Below, one piece after another: positions 1 to 5,401 of a stretch of 5,401 nt of DNA. The DNA comes from Desulfobacteraceae bacterium. GTDB lineage: Bacteria; Desulfobacterota; Desulfobacteria; Desulfobacterales; Desulfosalsimonadaceae. The stretch lies in the NCBI GenBank assembly GCA_007131845.1, contig SLPT01000358.1, forward strand, positions 1 to 5,401. The letters run 5' to 3'. Each line of letters opens with the position of its first letter. Position 1 is the stretch's first letter. Under the pieces are notes generated by a model. It made no database searches. It was not told the origin of the DNA and saw nothing but the letters and a program-made list of their open reading frames with translations. The translations under genes were made by a program, and so were the position numbers.

Positions 1-54
1 AAGCAATCGAGAGCGGAAAATATCGGCGGCGAAGTCCTTTGCAATATCTGGTAG
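1..54 (+). CDS. rpsH: 30S ribosomal protein S8, C-terminal end (partial)
   Basis: Frame 1 from the first base reads KQSRAENIGGEVLCNIW followed by TAG at 52-54. The GGEVLC-x-IW ending is the typical C-terminus of S8, which binds the central domain of 16S rRNA in the 30S subunit and in E. coli also acts as translational repressor of the spc operon. Only the last 17 codons are present; the rest lies upstream of the window. The gene sits 19 nt before rplF, the standard spc-operon order, which supports the call despite the short piece. Nothing about autoregulation can be seen here, because the S8 target site in E. coli lies near rplE, outside this window. Confidence 0.9.
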   Translation, partial: KQSRAENIGGEVLCNIW

Positions 55-73
55 CAATCAAGGAGTTGATAAC

Positions 74-607
74 ATGTCTCGCGTAGGGAAAAAACCGGTA
101 CCGATACCGGATAAGACCAAGATATCATTAGCCGGAAGGGTCCTTACGGTGGAAGGTGCCAAGGGCAAGCTGAGCCGGACGATTCATCCGGATGTGGATC
201 TCAATATCGAAGACGATCAGATCCTATTGAGCATACGGCGAAACGATAAGAAGACCAAAGCCCAGTGGGGGACAGCCCGGGCACTGGTCGCCAACATGGT
301 TACCGGGGTAAGCCGGGGTTTTGAAAGAGTGCTCGAAATTAACGGCATTGGGTACCGGGCGGAAGTCAAGGGAAACACGGTCGATCTGCACCTTGGTTTT
401 TCCCATCCGATCCAGTTTGCGCTGCCGGAAGGGGTATCGGCCCAGGTGGAGAGAAACACCCTCAAGCTTTCCGGCATTGACAAGGAAAAAGTCGGATTTG
501 CCGCTGCATCCATCCGGAAGTTCCGGCCACCCGAGCCGTACAAGGGCAAAGGCGTCAAGTTCGCCGAGGAAACCATCATCCGGAAGGCCGGAAAGACTGG
601 TAAATAG
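74..607 (+). CDS. rplF: 50S ribosomal protein L6
   Basis: The 177-residue protein matches the usual L6 length. L6 binds 23S rRNA near the sarcin-ricin loop and factor-binding region of the large subunit. It begins MSRVGKKPVPIP, typical of bacterial L6. It shows two halves consistent with the duplicated L6 fold: residues about 11-80, and about 81-177 with the conserved INGIGYRAEVKG segment (89-100). The family signature PEPYKGKG is at residues 153-160. The ATG at 74 has an AAGGAG Shine-Dalgarno (60-65) at 8 nt spacing, which fixes the start. It follows rpsH by 19 nt and is separated from rplR by an unusually long 176 nt. No truncation or frameshift is visible. Confidence 0.98.
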   Translation: MSRVGKKPVPIPDKTKISLAGRVLTVEGAKGKLSRTIHPDVDLNIEDDQILLSIRRNDKKTKAQWGTARALVANMVTGVSRGFERVLEINGIGYRAEVKGNTVDLHLGFSHPIQFALPEGVSAQVERNTLKLSGIDKEKVGFAAASIRKFRPPEPYKGKGVKFAEETIIRKAGKTGK

Positions 608-783
608 TTTTGTGCATCAACTGCCGGGATTTAAGGTTCGTGTCATGTCACTTCGGCTATAGCGATTCCAGAGCGGATCGATTGACAGCCAATTGATAAA
701 AACCGACACGATTCGGCAGAACAATACCGGTCAGGCAGGATAGTTTACAGATACCATAACGACAACGATCAGGATCTTGAATC
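608..783 (+). other. long rplF-rplR intergenic gap with no recognisable gene
   Basis: These 176 nt are the longest non-coding stretch in the window; every other junction has 73 nt or less. I see no credible ORF: the only small open frame, a GTG at 612 giving 16 codons to a TAG at 660-662, has no Shine-Dalgarno. A consensus-like TTGACA lies at 682-687, but no good -10 box sits 16-18 nt downstream (the 17-nt position reads GACACG), so a sigma-70 promoter is not supported. Inverted repeats are short (for example CCGA 703-706 with TCGG 713-716) and have no U-tract, so there is no intrinsic terminator. The stretch is slightly richer in A and T than the flanking genes. It may hold a leader or processing site for rplR and the genes after it, but that is inference. 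Confidence 0.6.
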
Positions 784-1152
784 ATGGGAGCCATGGACAC
801 GAAAAAAGCCATGCGGCTGAAACGGAAAAAACGGATCAGAACAAAGATTTCCGGCACATCGGATCGCCCGCGCCTTACTGTTTTCCGCAGCGCAAAACAC
901 ATATATGCGCAGCTTATCGACGATACCCGGGGACAAACCCTGATATCCGCATCCACCGTGGAAAAGCAGGTTCGCGATGGGCAAAAGCCGGAAAGCAAGG
1001 TACAGGCAGCGCAGGAAATCGGTAAGCTTGTCGCGAAGCGGGCGATGGATAATGGGATTCAGGCGGTGGTGTTTGATCGCAACGGCTATAAGTACCACGG
1101 CCGGGTAAAAGCCTTGTCCGACAGTGCGCGTGAAATCGGACTGGATTTTTAA
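784..1152 (+). CDS. rplR: 50S ribosomal protein L18
   Basis: The 122-residue protein is L18, which with L5 and L25 binds 5S rRNA and helps build the central protuberance of the large subunit. It has a basic N-terminal tail (residues about 7-21, rich in Lys/Arg), the conserved RPRLTVFRS strand (28-36), and a C-terminal block beginning [16 protein letters not shown] at 96 and ending REIGLDF, which is the family ending. Of two in-frame ATGs, 784 and 793, the first is preferred: a modest AGGAT (771-775) lies 8 nt before it, whereas the only purine-rich stretch before 793 is 2 nt away. Starting at 793 would give 119 residues, also acceptable for the family. The Shine-Dalgarno is the weakest in the window, and the gene follows the unusual 176-nt gap. 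Confidence 0.96.
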   Translation: MGAMDTKKAMRLKRKKRIRTKISGTSDRPRLTVFRSAKHIYAQLIDDTRGQTLISASTVEKQVRDGQKPESKVQAAQEIGKLVAKRAMDNGIQAVVFDRNGYKYHGRVKALSDSAREIGLDF

Positions 1153-1159
1153 ATTAATT

Positions 1160-1166
1160 AAGGAGG
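1160..1166 (+). promoter_or_regulatory. strong Shine-Dalgarno that sets the rpsE TTG start
   Basis: AAGGAGG is fully complementary to the anti-Shine-Dalgarno core of 16S rRNA and lies 7 nt before the TTG at 1174. The next in-frame ATG falls at residue 36, inside the conserved S5 core, so the TTG is the real start. Confidence 0.88.
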
Positions 1167-1173
1167 CGATCTT

Positions 1174-1668
1174 TTGTATAAAAAAGACACAGACGAAAAC
1201 CTGTTTATCGACAAGGTCGTTCATATCAGCAGGGTTGCAAAGGTCGTGAAAGGCGGTCGCAGGTTCTCCTTTAGCGCCATGGTGGTTGTCGGGGACGGTG
1301 AAGGCAACGTCGGGTACGGCCTCGGCAAGGCCCACGAAGTTCCGGAAGCCATCCGGAAGGGCGTTGAAAAAGCCAAAAAAACGATGGTCGCAATACCCCT
1401 TGTAGACGGTACAATTCCCTACCAGATCATGGGACGCTTCGGCGCCGGTTCGGTATTCCTGAAGCCGGCCGGCAAGGGTACCGGCGTTATCGCCGGCGGT
1501 GCCGTTCGCGCGGTGCTCGAGGCAGTCGGCGTGGAAAACATTTTGACAAAATGTATAGGTTCCAACAATCCCCACAATGTCGTAAAGGCGACCATTGAAG
1601 GGCTCAGCCGGCTCCAGAGCAAAGAACAGGTGGCGGCAAAACGGGGCCTGACCGTCGATCAGTTATAA
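1174..1668 (+). CDS. rpsE: 30S ribosomal protein S5
   Basis: This 164-residue protein is S5, which lies on the back of the 30S subunit, contacts S4 and S8, and affects translational accuracy and mRNA unwinding at the entry tunnel. Residues 10-75 form the dsRNA-binding-like S5 N-terminal domain, with [19 protein letters not shown] (24-42) and [17 protein letters not shown] (47-63). Residues about 82-155 form the C-terminal domain, with the Gly-rich [17 protein letters not shown] (100-116) and [12 protein letters not shown] (129-140). K26-G27-G28, in the loop where spectinomycin-resistance changes map in E. coli, has the normal sequence. The start is TTG behind a perfect AAGGAGG. The gene follows rplR by 21 nt. 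Confidence 0.97.
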   Translation: MYKKDTDENLFIDKVVHISRVAKVVKGGRRFSFSAMVVVGDGEGNVGYGLGKAHEVPEAIRKGVEKAKKTMVAIPLVDGTIPYQIMGRFGAGSVFLKPAGKGTGVIAGGAVRAVLEAVGVENILTKCIGSNNPHNVVKATIEGLSRLQSKEQVAAKRGLTVDQL

Positions 1669-1741
1669 GGTAGTGCGATCGCTATCGATAAAGCATTACC
1701 AGGAAGAATCATCAGAAGCGAGAAGATAAGGAAACGGTATT

Positions 1742-1924
1742 ATGGCATCCCGATTAAAGATCACCCTTGTGCGGAGTATGGTCGGCCGTCCGGAAAAACA
1801 CCGGAAGGTGTTGCGGGGTATGGGCCTTACCAGGATGAATAAAACGGTAGAACTGGAAAATACGCCCGCTATTCGTGGAATGGCGAACAAAGTATCTCAC
1901 CTTGTCCGCCTGGAGGAAACCTAA
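1742..1924 (+). CDS. rpmD: 50S ribosomal protein L30
   Basis: This 60-residue protein is bacterial L30, a small 23S rRNA-binding protein of the large subunit that some bacteria lack. The recognisable family blocks are ITLVRSMVGRPEKHRKVLRG (7-26), GLTRMNKTVELENTPAIRGM (28-47) and the ending KVSHLVRLEE. The start ATG at 1742 has AAGGA (1728-1732) 9 nt upstream. The 73-nt spacer after rpsE holds no gene and only a short GCGATCGC palindrome at 1675-1682. The TAA stop shares its last A with the ATG of rplO (TAATG), and the rplO Shine-Dalgarno lies inside this gene, so translation of the two is probably coupled. Confidence 0.96.
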   Translation: MASRLKITLVRSMVGRPEKHRKVLRGMGLTRMNKTVELENTPAIRGMANKVSHLVRLEET

Positions 1925-2364
1925 TGAGATTGCATGATCTGGCACCGGAGGAAGGTTCCCGGAAAAATAGAAAACGACTCGGGCGGGGCGTGGGCTCAGG
2001 CCAGGGTAAAACCGCCGGCCGCGGAACAAAAGGCTTTAACAGCCGTTCCGGCGGCGGAGTGAGCCCCGGCTATGAGGGCGGTCAGATGCCGCTGCAGCGC
2101 CGGCTACCGAAACGCGGATTCACCAATATCTTCAAGAAGTCCTTCGAGATTATAAATATCCGGGATCTTAAGGGGTTTGAAGGCGGCGCGACGGTTGATG
2201 CCGATGCGCTGGTTTCGGCGGGGGTTTTGAAAAACACCCGCAAGCCCGTCAAGCTTCTGGGGCAGGGGGATATCGATGTCGCCCTGCAGGTGAAGATAAC
2301 CGCGGTCAGCGAATCGGCAAAAAGCAAGATTGAGGCTGCTGGCGGTAAAGTAGAGGTTGCATGA
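1924..2364 (+). CDS. rplO: 50S ribosomal protein L15
   Basis: This 146-residue protein is L15, a large-subunit protein whose extended, Gly- and Arg-rich N-terminal arm threads into 23S rRNA. Visible are MRLHDLAPEEGSRKNRKRLG (1-20), GRGVGSGQGKTAGRGTKG (20-37), then GYEGGQMPLQRRLPKRGF (49-66), followed by the globular C-terminal domain (about 70-146) with the late VKLLGQGDI segment (109-117). Translation starts at the ATG overlapping the rpmD stop by one base, with GGAGG (1912-1916) 7 nt upstream inside rpmD. Its TGA at 2362-2364 is one base before the secY ATG. The rpmD-rplO-secY arrangement is the conserved spc-operon order. Confidence 0.97.
   Translation: MRLHDLAPEEGSRKNRKRLGRGVGSGQGKTAGRGTKGFNSRSGGGVSPGYEGGQMPLQRRLPKRGFTNIFKKSFEIINIRDLKGFEGGATVDADALVSAGVLKNTRKPVKLLGQGDIDVALQVKITAVSESAKSKIEAAGGKVEVA
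2352..2356 (+). promoter_or_regulatory. Shine-Dalgarno deciding the secY start
   Basis: AGAGG inside the end of rplO is 9 nt before the ATG at 2366 but directly abuts the in-frame TTG at 2357. This favours the ATG, giving 439 rather than 442 residues. Confidence 0.7.
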
Positions 2365-2365
2365 T

Positions 2366-3685
2366 ATGGCTGTTTCAGGCGCCGGAGCCCAGAACATACT
2401 GAAAATTCCCGAGCTCAAGCGAAGAATTTTATTTACGCTTGCACTGCTCGCCGTGTACCGGGTTGGTGTGCACATTCCGACTCCCGGAATCGACGGTGAT
2501 TCGCTTTCCGCGTTTTTCGCTATGCACCAGGACACGATTTTTGGTATTTTTGACATGTTTTCTGGCGGTGCACTGGAGCGCCTGTCCGTTTTCGCTCTTG
2601 GGATCATGCCTTACATCAGCGCATCGATCATCCTGCAGCTCCTGAAAGTGGTTATTCCGCATCTGGAACGGCTTTCCAAGGAGGGCGAGGAAGGCAAGAA
2701 AAAGATCACCCAGTATACCCGGTACGGCACTATCCTTCTTAGCCTTATTCAGGGATTCGGCATATCGGTGGGGCTTGAAAACATGAGCGGCCCCGGGGAT
2801 GTTGCCATCGTAAACGATCCGGGCTGGGCATTCCGGCTGATGACCATGATTACGCTCACGGCCGGAACCGCTTTTATCATGTGGCTGGGCGAGCAGATTA
2901 CCGAGCATGGCATAGGAAACGGTATATCCCTTATCATTTTTGCCGGTATTGTAGCCCGGCTTCCGGTTGCCATCGGAAACACCATCCAGATGATCGCAGC
3001 CGGCGAAATGGCGATTTTCGGAATCATTCTTCTTGTGGTTTTCATGCTTGGGGTTGTCGCTTTCATTGTCTTCATGGAGACCGCGCAGCGGCGTATTCCC
3101 GTTCAGTATGCCAAACGGGTCGTAGGCCGGCGAATGTACGGCGGCCAAAGTACGCACCTGCCGTTGAAAATCAATACGGCAGGGGTTATTCCGGCGATCT
3201 TTGCATCGTCGCTGATTATGTTTCCTGCGACAATCGCCAGCTTTTACGAGGATATGCCGATCATGGGTTATGTATCGGCGTCCCTCCAACCGGGAGCCTT
3301 TATCTATGAGGCGCTTTTTGTTGCATTTATCGTGTTTTTCTGCTTCTTTTACACGGCCATCGTTTTCAATCCTTCGGATGTGGCTGAGAACATGAAGAAG
3401 CATGGCGGCTTTATCCCCGGCATCCGGCCGGGACAAAGCACTGCGGATTATATCGACCGGGTGTTGACCCGGATCACGCTGGCCGGTGCGATTTACGTTT
3501 CCGCGGTGTGTGTGCTGCCGTCCATACTCATGACGCGATTTAACGTGCCGTTTTACTTCGGCGGCACTGCGCTTCTCATCTGCGTGGGTGTGTCCATTCA
3601 CACGGTTCAGCAGATTCAGTCGCACCTGATCACGCGGAATTACCAAGGATTTTTGAATCCGACACCGGGAAAGCAGAAAAAGTAG
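2366..3685 (+). CDS. secY: preprotein translocase channel subunit SecY
   Basis: SecY is the central channel of the SecYEG translocon in the inner membrane, exporting unfolded preproteins with SecA and inserting membrane proteins with the ribosome. Read from the ATG, it has 439 residues, a normal length. Ten hydrophobic segments can be placed roughly at 19-35, 73-92, 117-136, 155-175, 184-201, 214-237, 271-292, 314-334, 369-390 and 395-412. The plug region follows DMFSGGALERLSVFALGIMP (63-82). The cytosolic loop QRRIPVQYAKR (241-251) and loop GIRPGQSTADYID (352-364, with the conserved Arg at 354 needed for SecA-driven export) are intact. The C-terminus reads NYQGFLNPTPGKQKK. A TTG at 2357 in the same frame is a less likely start. 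infA follows after 36 nt, with no adk or map between. Confidence 0.98.
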   Translation: MAVSGAGAQNILKIPELKRRILFTLALLAVYRVGVHIPTPGIDGDSLSAFFAMHQDTIFGIFDMFSGGALERLSVFALGIMPYISASIILQLLKVVIPHLERLSKEGEEGKKKITQYTRYGTILLSLIQGFGISVGLENMSGPGDVAIVNDPGWAFRLMTMITLTAGTAFIMWLGEQITEHGIGNGISLIIFAGIVARLPVAIGNTIQMIAAGEMAIFGIILLVVFMLGVVAFIVFMETAQRRIPVQYAKRVVGRRMYGGQSTHLPLKINTAGVIPAIFASSLIMFPATIASFYEDMPIMGYVSASLQPGAFIYEALFVAFIVFFCFFYTAIVFNPSDVAENMKKHGGFIPGIRPGQSTADYIDRVLTRITLAGAIYVSAVCVLPSILMTRFNVPFYFGGTALLICVGVSIHTVQQIQSHLITRNYQGFLNPTPGKQKK

Positions 3686-3721
3686 CAACCCGTTTTTATC
3701 CAATCCGTAAGGGAGATCCGG

Positions 3722-3940
3722 ATGACCAAGGAAGAACCGATCAAGGTTCAGGGTAAGGTGCTCGAAACCCTGCCCAATGCCATGTTCAAGGTGGAACTGG
3801 AAAACAAGCATCAGATACTGGCGCACCTGTCGGGCAAAATGCGGATGCATTTCATCAAGATTTTGCCCGGTGATTCGGTCACCGTTGAACTTTCACCGTA
3901 CGATCTGACCCGTGGACGGATCACGTACCGATCAAAGTAG
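3722..3940 (+). CDS. infA: translation initiation factor IF-1
   Basis: This 72-residue protein has the exact usual length of IF-1, a single OB-fold factor that binds the 30S A site and helps IF-2 and IF-3 select the initiator tRNA. Conserved blocks are [12 protein letters not shown] (17-28), [18 protein letters not shown] (34-51) and [13 protein letters not shown] (58-70). The start ATG is preceded by AAGGGAG (3709-3715) at 6 nt. It lies 36 nt after secY and 52 nt before rpmJ. This position inside the ribosomal cluster is common across bacteria, whereas in E. coli infA lies elsewhere on the chromosome. The 3941-3992 spacer holds nothing recognisable except the rpmJ ribosome-binding site. Confidence 0.97.
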   Translation: MTKEEPIKVQGKVLETLPNAMFKVELENKHQILAHLSGKMRMHFIKILPGDSVTVELSPYDLTRGRITYRSK

Positions 3941-3992
3941 CAGGACCGTGGCGCCCGCATCTGTTTTGCCGTAAGCATAAAAGGGGATTGAA

Positions 3993-4106
3993 ATGAAAGT
4001 TAGATCGTCCGTCAAAAAAATTTGCCGCAACTGCAAGATCATCAAGCGCAGGGGCACAGTCCGGGTGATTTGTATCAACAAGCGCCATAAACAGCGGCAG
4101 GGCTAA
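3993..4106 (+). CDS. rpmJ: 50S ribosomal protein L36 (zinc-ribbon, C+ form)
   Basis: This 37-codon gene starts [15 protein letters not shown] and ends KRHKQRQG before TAA at 4104-4106. L36 is the smallest large-subunit protein and stabilises 23S rRNA near the L7/L12-side functional centre. The zinc-binding set is complete: C11, C14, C27 and H32 (CxxC, 12 residues, C, 4 residues, H). This marks it as the zinc-dependent 'C+' paralogue rather than the zinc-free form some bacteria use under zinc starvation. AAGGGG (3981-3986) lies 6 nt before the ATG. rpsM follows after 16 nt, the standard rpmJ-rpsM junction. Confidence 0.97.
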   Translation: MKVRSSVKKICRNCKIIKRRGTVRVICINKRHKQRQG

Positions 4107-4107
4107 C

Positions 4108-4114
4108 AAGGAGG
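4108..4114 (+). promoter_or_regulatory. strong Shine-Dalgarno that sets the rpsM TTG start
   Basis: AAGGAGG lies 8 nt before the TTG at 4123. An out-of-frame ATG at 4116 is only 1 nt from the motif and would encode just 9 codons (stop at 4143-4145), so it is not a plausible start. The TTG frame begins [10 protein letters not shown], the exact S13 N-terminus. Confidence 0.88.
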
Positions 4115-4122
4115 CATGACCA

Positions 4123-4506
4123 TTGGCAAGAATTGCAGGAGTTGATTTACCCAGGGGAAAGCATATAGTCGTCGGACTGACCTATATCTTCGGTATCGGA
4201 CCCTCCACTTCCCGGCGGATTTTGTCAACCACCGGCATTGATGAAAGAACGCGGACAGACGATCTGTCCGAATCCGAAATCAATGAAATCCGTAAGGCCA
4301 TCGATAACGAGTACAAGGTAGAAGGCGAACTGCGCTCGGAAGTGTCGATGAATATCAAGCGCCTGATGGATCTGGGCTGCTATAGGGGACTGCGTCACCG
4401 AAGGTCCCTTCCCGCAAGAGGCCAGCGAACCAGTACCAATGCCCGGACGCGGAAAGGGCCACGGCGTACTGCGGTTAAGAAAAAGGGCGGCGCAAAGAAA
4501 AAGTAA
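4123..4506 (+). CDS. rpsM: 30S ribosomal protein S13
   Basis: This 127-residue protein is S13, which sits in the head of the 30S subunit, contacts P-site tRNA through its basic tail and forms an intersubunit bridge to L5. The N-terminus [20 protein letters not shown] (1-20) and the helix-two-turn-helix with GIGPSTS (24-30) are typical. The signature [16 protein letters not shown] (88-103) is followed by [10 protein letters not shown] (106-115) and a Lys-rich tail ending GGAKKK. The tail makes the protein a few residues longer than many homologues, which is normal variation. Translation starts at TTG behind AAGGAGG. In E. coli the S4 protein represses this operon at an mRNA pseudoknot around the rpsM start; no equivalent structure could be assigned by eye in the 16-nt spacer. 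Confidence 0.97.
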   Translation: MARIAGVDLPRGKHIVVGLTYIFGIGPSTSRRILSTTGIDERTRTDDLSESEINEIRKAIDNEYKVEGELRSEVSMNIKRLMDLGCYRGLRHRRSLPARGQRTSTNARTRKGPRRTAVKKKGGAKKK

Positions 4507-4531
4507 TTCAATGTGAATAGAGGCAAAACCG

Positions 4532-4924
4532 ATGGCGAAAAGAAAAGCAGTCCGTACGAAGAAAAAGGTAAAAAAGAATATATTAAACGGTGTGGTGCAT
4601 ATTCAGTCTTCGTTTAACAATACGATTATTACCATCACCGATCCTGCTGGAAATGTCATTTCCTGGTCCACTGCCGGCATGAACGGCTTCAAAGGGTCCC
4701 GGAAGAGCACCCCGTTTGCCGCCCAGCTCGCATCCGAAGACGCAGCGAAAAAGGCGCGGGAGCACGGGCTCAGAAATGTCGAGGTGTACGTCAAGGGTCC
4801 GGGTCCGGGCCGGGAGTCCGCGGTGAAATCCCTGCAGGCCTCGGGGCTTACCGTTACGATGATCAAGGACGTCACCCCCGTGCCGCACAATGGCTGCAAA
4901 CCGCCCAAGAGGCGCAGGGTTTAG
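4532..4924 (+). CDS. rpsK: 30S ribosomal protein S11
   Basis: This 130-residue protein is S11, a platform protein of the 30S subunit that lies near the E site and the mRNA exit and pairs with S7 and S18. It has a basic N-terminus ([16 protein letters not shown]). The conserved core is [20 protein letters not shown] (21-40), [20 protein letters not shown] (45-64) and [17 protein letters not shown] (85-101). It ends with the highly conserved [20 protein letters not shown] (111-130). The Asn-Gly pair at 120-121 corresponds to the site converted to isoaspartate in E. coli S11. The ATG has AGAGG (4519-4523) at 8 nt. It follows rpsM by 25 nt and precedes rpsD by 44 nt. Confidence 0.97.
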   Translation: MAKRKAVRTKKKVKKNILNGVVHIQSSFNNTIITITDPAGNVISWSTAGMNGFKGSRKSTPFAAQLASEDAAKKAREHGLRNVEVYVKGPGPGRESAVKSLQASGLTVTMIKDVTPVPHNGCKPPKRRRV

Positions 4925-4955
4925 TCTGAAACGCACCAATCGGATATATATTTAC

Positions 4956-4963
4956 GAGGGAGG
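4956..4963 (+). promoter_or_regulatory. Shine-Dalgarno that sets the rpsD TTG start
   Basis: GAGGGAGG lies 5 nt before the TTG at 4969. No ATG or GTG in the right frame lies between this motif and the conserved S4 N-terminal residues, so TTG is the start. This region lacks a convincing promoter, although it contains a TATATA run (4945-4950) with no -35 partner. Confidence 0.82.
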
Positions 4964-4968
4964 ATACG

Positions 4969-5401
4969 TTGTCACGATATCGTGGATCGGTCTGCCGGCT
5001 TTGCCGGCGTGAAAATTTGAAGTTATACCTTAAGGGGGACCGCTGCTATTCGGATAAATGCGCCATTGACAGGCGTACTTATCCACCGGGACAGCACGGC
5101 CAGCGTCGTGGTGGCAAGATTTCCGACTACGGCGGGCAGTTGCGCGAAAAGCAGAAGGTCAAACGGATGTACGGTCTTGGCGAAAAGCAGTTCCGACTGT
5201 TTTTTCACCGGGCGGACGCCGGAAAGGGCGTTACGGGTGAAGCGCTTCTGGTAATGCTGGAAAGACGCCTCGACAATGTGGTTTACCGACTTGGCTTCGC
5301 CAATTCCAGGGCACAGGCTAGGCAGTTGGTCAAACACAACCATTTCCTTGTCAACGGTAAGAAGGTCAACATTCCATCATACCAGATCCGCGTCGGCGAT
5401 G
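4969..5401 (+). CDS. rpsD: 30S ribosomal protein S4, N-terminal part (partial, zinc-binding form)
   Basis: S4 nucleates 30S assembly on the 5' domain of 16S rRNA and in E. coli represses the alpha operon. The frame runs open from TTG to the window edge, giving 144 of the roughly 205-210 residues expected. The N-terminus begins [20 protein letters not shown], and C9, C12, C26 and C31 form a complete zinc-binding set (CxxC, 13 residues, C, 4 residues, C). E. coli S4 lacks this set, so this is the C+ type. Further family blocks are PPGQHG (39-44), [13 protein letters not shown] (51-63) and the S4 RNA-binding domain from about 97, with [14 protein letters not shown] (101-114) and [19 protein letters not shown] (126-144). 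The 3' end lies beyond 5401; rpoA and rplQ would be expected next. Confidence 0.96.
   Translation, partial: MSRYRGSVCRLCRRENLKLYLKGDRCYSDKCAIDRRTYPPGQHGQRRGGKISDYGGQLREKQKVKRMYGLGEKQFRLFFHRADAGKGVTGEALLVMLERRLDNVVYRLGFANSRAQARQLVKHNHFLVNGKKVNIPSYQIRVGD

Noticed and set aside
321..662. A 113-codon + strand frame overlapping rplF and running into the gap
   Set aside because: It is out of frame with rplF for most of its length, and the portion beyond rplF (from GTG 612, 16 codons) has no Shine-Dalgarno.
682..712. Possible sigma-70 promoter from TTGACA at 682-687
   Set aside because: No acceptable -10 element lies at 16-18 nt; the best nearby hexamers match poorly (CACGAT at 707) or are too far away (AACAAT at 720, 32 nt). 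One consensus hexamer alone is expected by chance.
1481..1496. GC-rich hairpin CCGGCG-TTAT-CGCCGG inside rpsE
   Set aside because: It falls in the codons for the conserved Gly-rich segment of S5 and has no U-tract, so it is not a terminator; GGC/GCC codons make such stems likely.
769..1575. A 268-codon open frame on the minus strand opposite rplR and rpsE
   Set aside because: It overlaps two intact, conserved ribosomal-protein genes, and its translation resembles no family I know. It arises from codon bias on the coding strand.
1675..1690. GCGATCGC followed by TATCGATA in the rpsE-rpmD spacer, resembling a cyanobacterial HIP1 site
   Set aside because: It is a single occurrence, and nothing else here suggests a cyanobacterium; the possible stem is only 4 bp.
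2357..2365. Upstream TTG start for secY adding three residues
   Set aside because: The AGAGG motif directly abuts this TTG, leaving no spacer, whereas the ATG at 2366 has a normal 9-nt spacing.
3647..3660. GGATT-TTTG-AATCC inverted repeat near the end of secY
   Set aside because: It encodes the conserved GFLNP of SecY, the stem is only 5 bp and AT-rich, and no U-run follows, so it is not a terminator.
2429..3850. A 473-codon open frame on the minus strand opposite secY and infA
   Set aside because: It is the antisense shadow of clearly conserved secY and infA. The translation is rich in His, Arg and Asn with no recognisable domain, and it has no plausible ribosome-binding context.

Overview
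This window is an ordinary stretch of bacterial ribosomal-protein operon, equivalent to the distal half of the spc operon running into the alpha operon. All genes are on the + strand. The order is rpsH (3' end only), rplF, rplR, rpsE, rpmD, rplO, secY, infA, rpmJ, rpsM, rpsK and rpsD (5' part, cut by the window edge). Every reading frame is intact and close to its family's usual length. No mobile element, CRISPR array, tRNA/rRNA gene, convincing promoter or intrinsic terminator was found. The tight spacing, with an overlap or 1-75 nt between most genes, suggests a single transcription unit.

Organism: the proteins are bacterial. S4 and L36 both keep their zinc-binding Cys/His sets (the 'C+' forms), infA lies inside the cluster between secY and rpmJ, and base composition is moderately GC-rich with many CCGG tetramers. 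Together these fit a Gram-negative anaerobe of the former Deltaproteobacteria (Desulfobacterota) better than an enteric-type gammaproteobacterium, but the assignment is by gestalt and only moderately sure.

Layout: 1-607 holds the S8 tail and L6. 608-783 is an unusually long intergenic gap (176 nt) between rplF and rplR. 784-2364 encodes L18, S5, L30 and L15, with rpmD/rplO overlapping by one base. 2366-3685 encodes the SecY translocon channel, starting one base after the rplO stop. 3722-4106 encodes IF-1 and L36; adk and map, often found between secY and infA in other bacteria, are absent here. 4123 to the end is the alpha-type block rpsM-rpsK-rpsD, presumably followed outside the window by rpoA and rplQ.

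Functionally the genes supply parts of both ribosomal subunits (L6, L18, L30, L15 and L36 for 50S; S8, S5, S13, S11 and S4 for 30S), an initiation factor, and the membrane channel for exported proteins. Three small-subunit genes (rpsE, rpsM, rpsD) start with TTG behind strong Shine-Dalgarno sequences. I see no sign of a novel system. The findings are modest: the long rplF-rplR gap, the TTG-start pattern, the compact secY-infA junction, the C+ pair of zinc-ribbon proteins, a small palindrome at the rpsD start, and CCGG enrichment.
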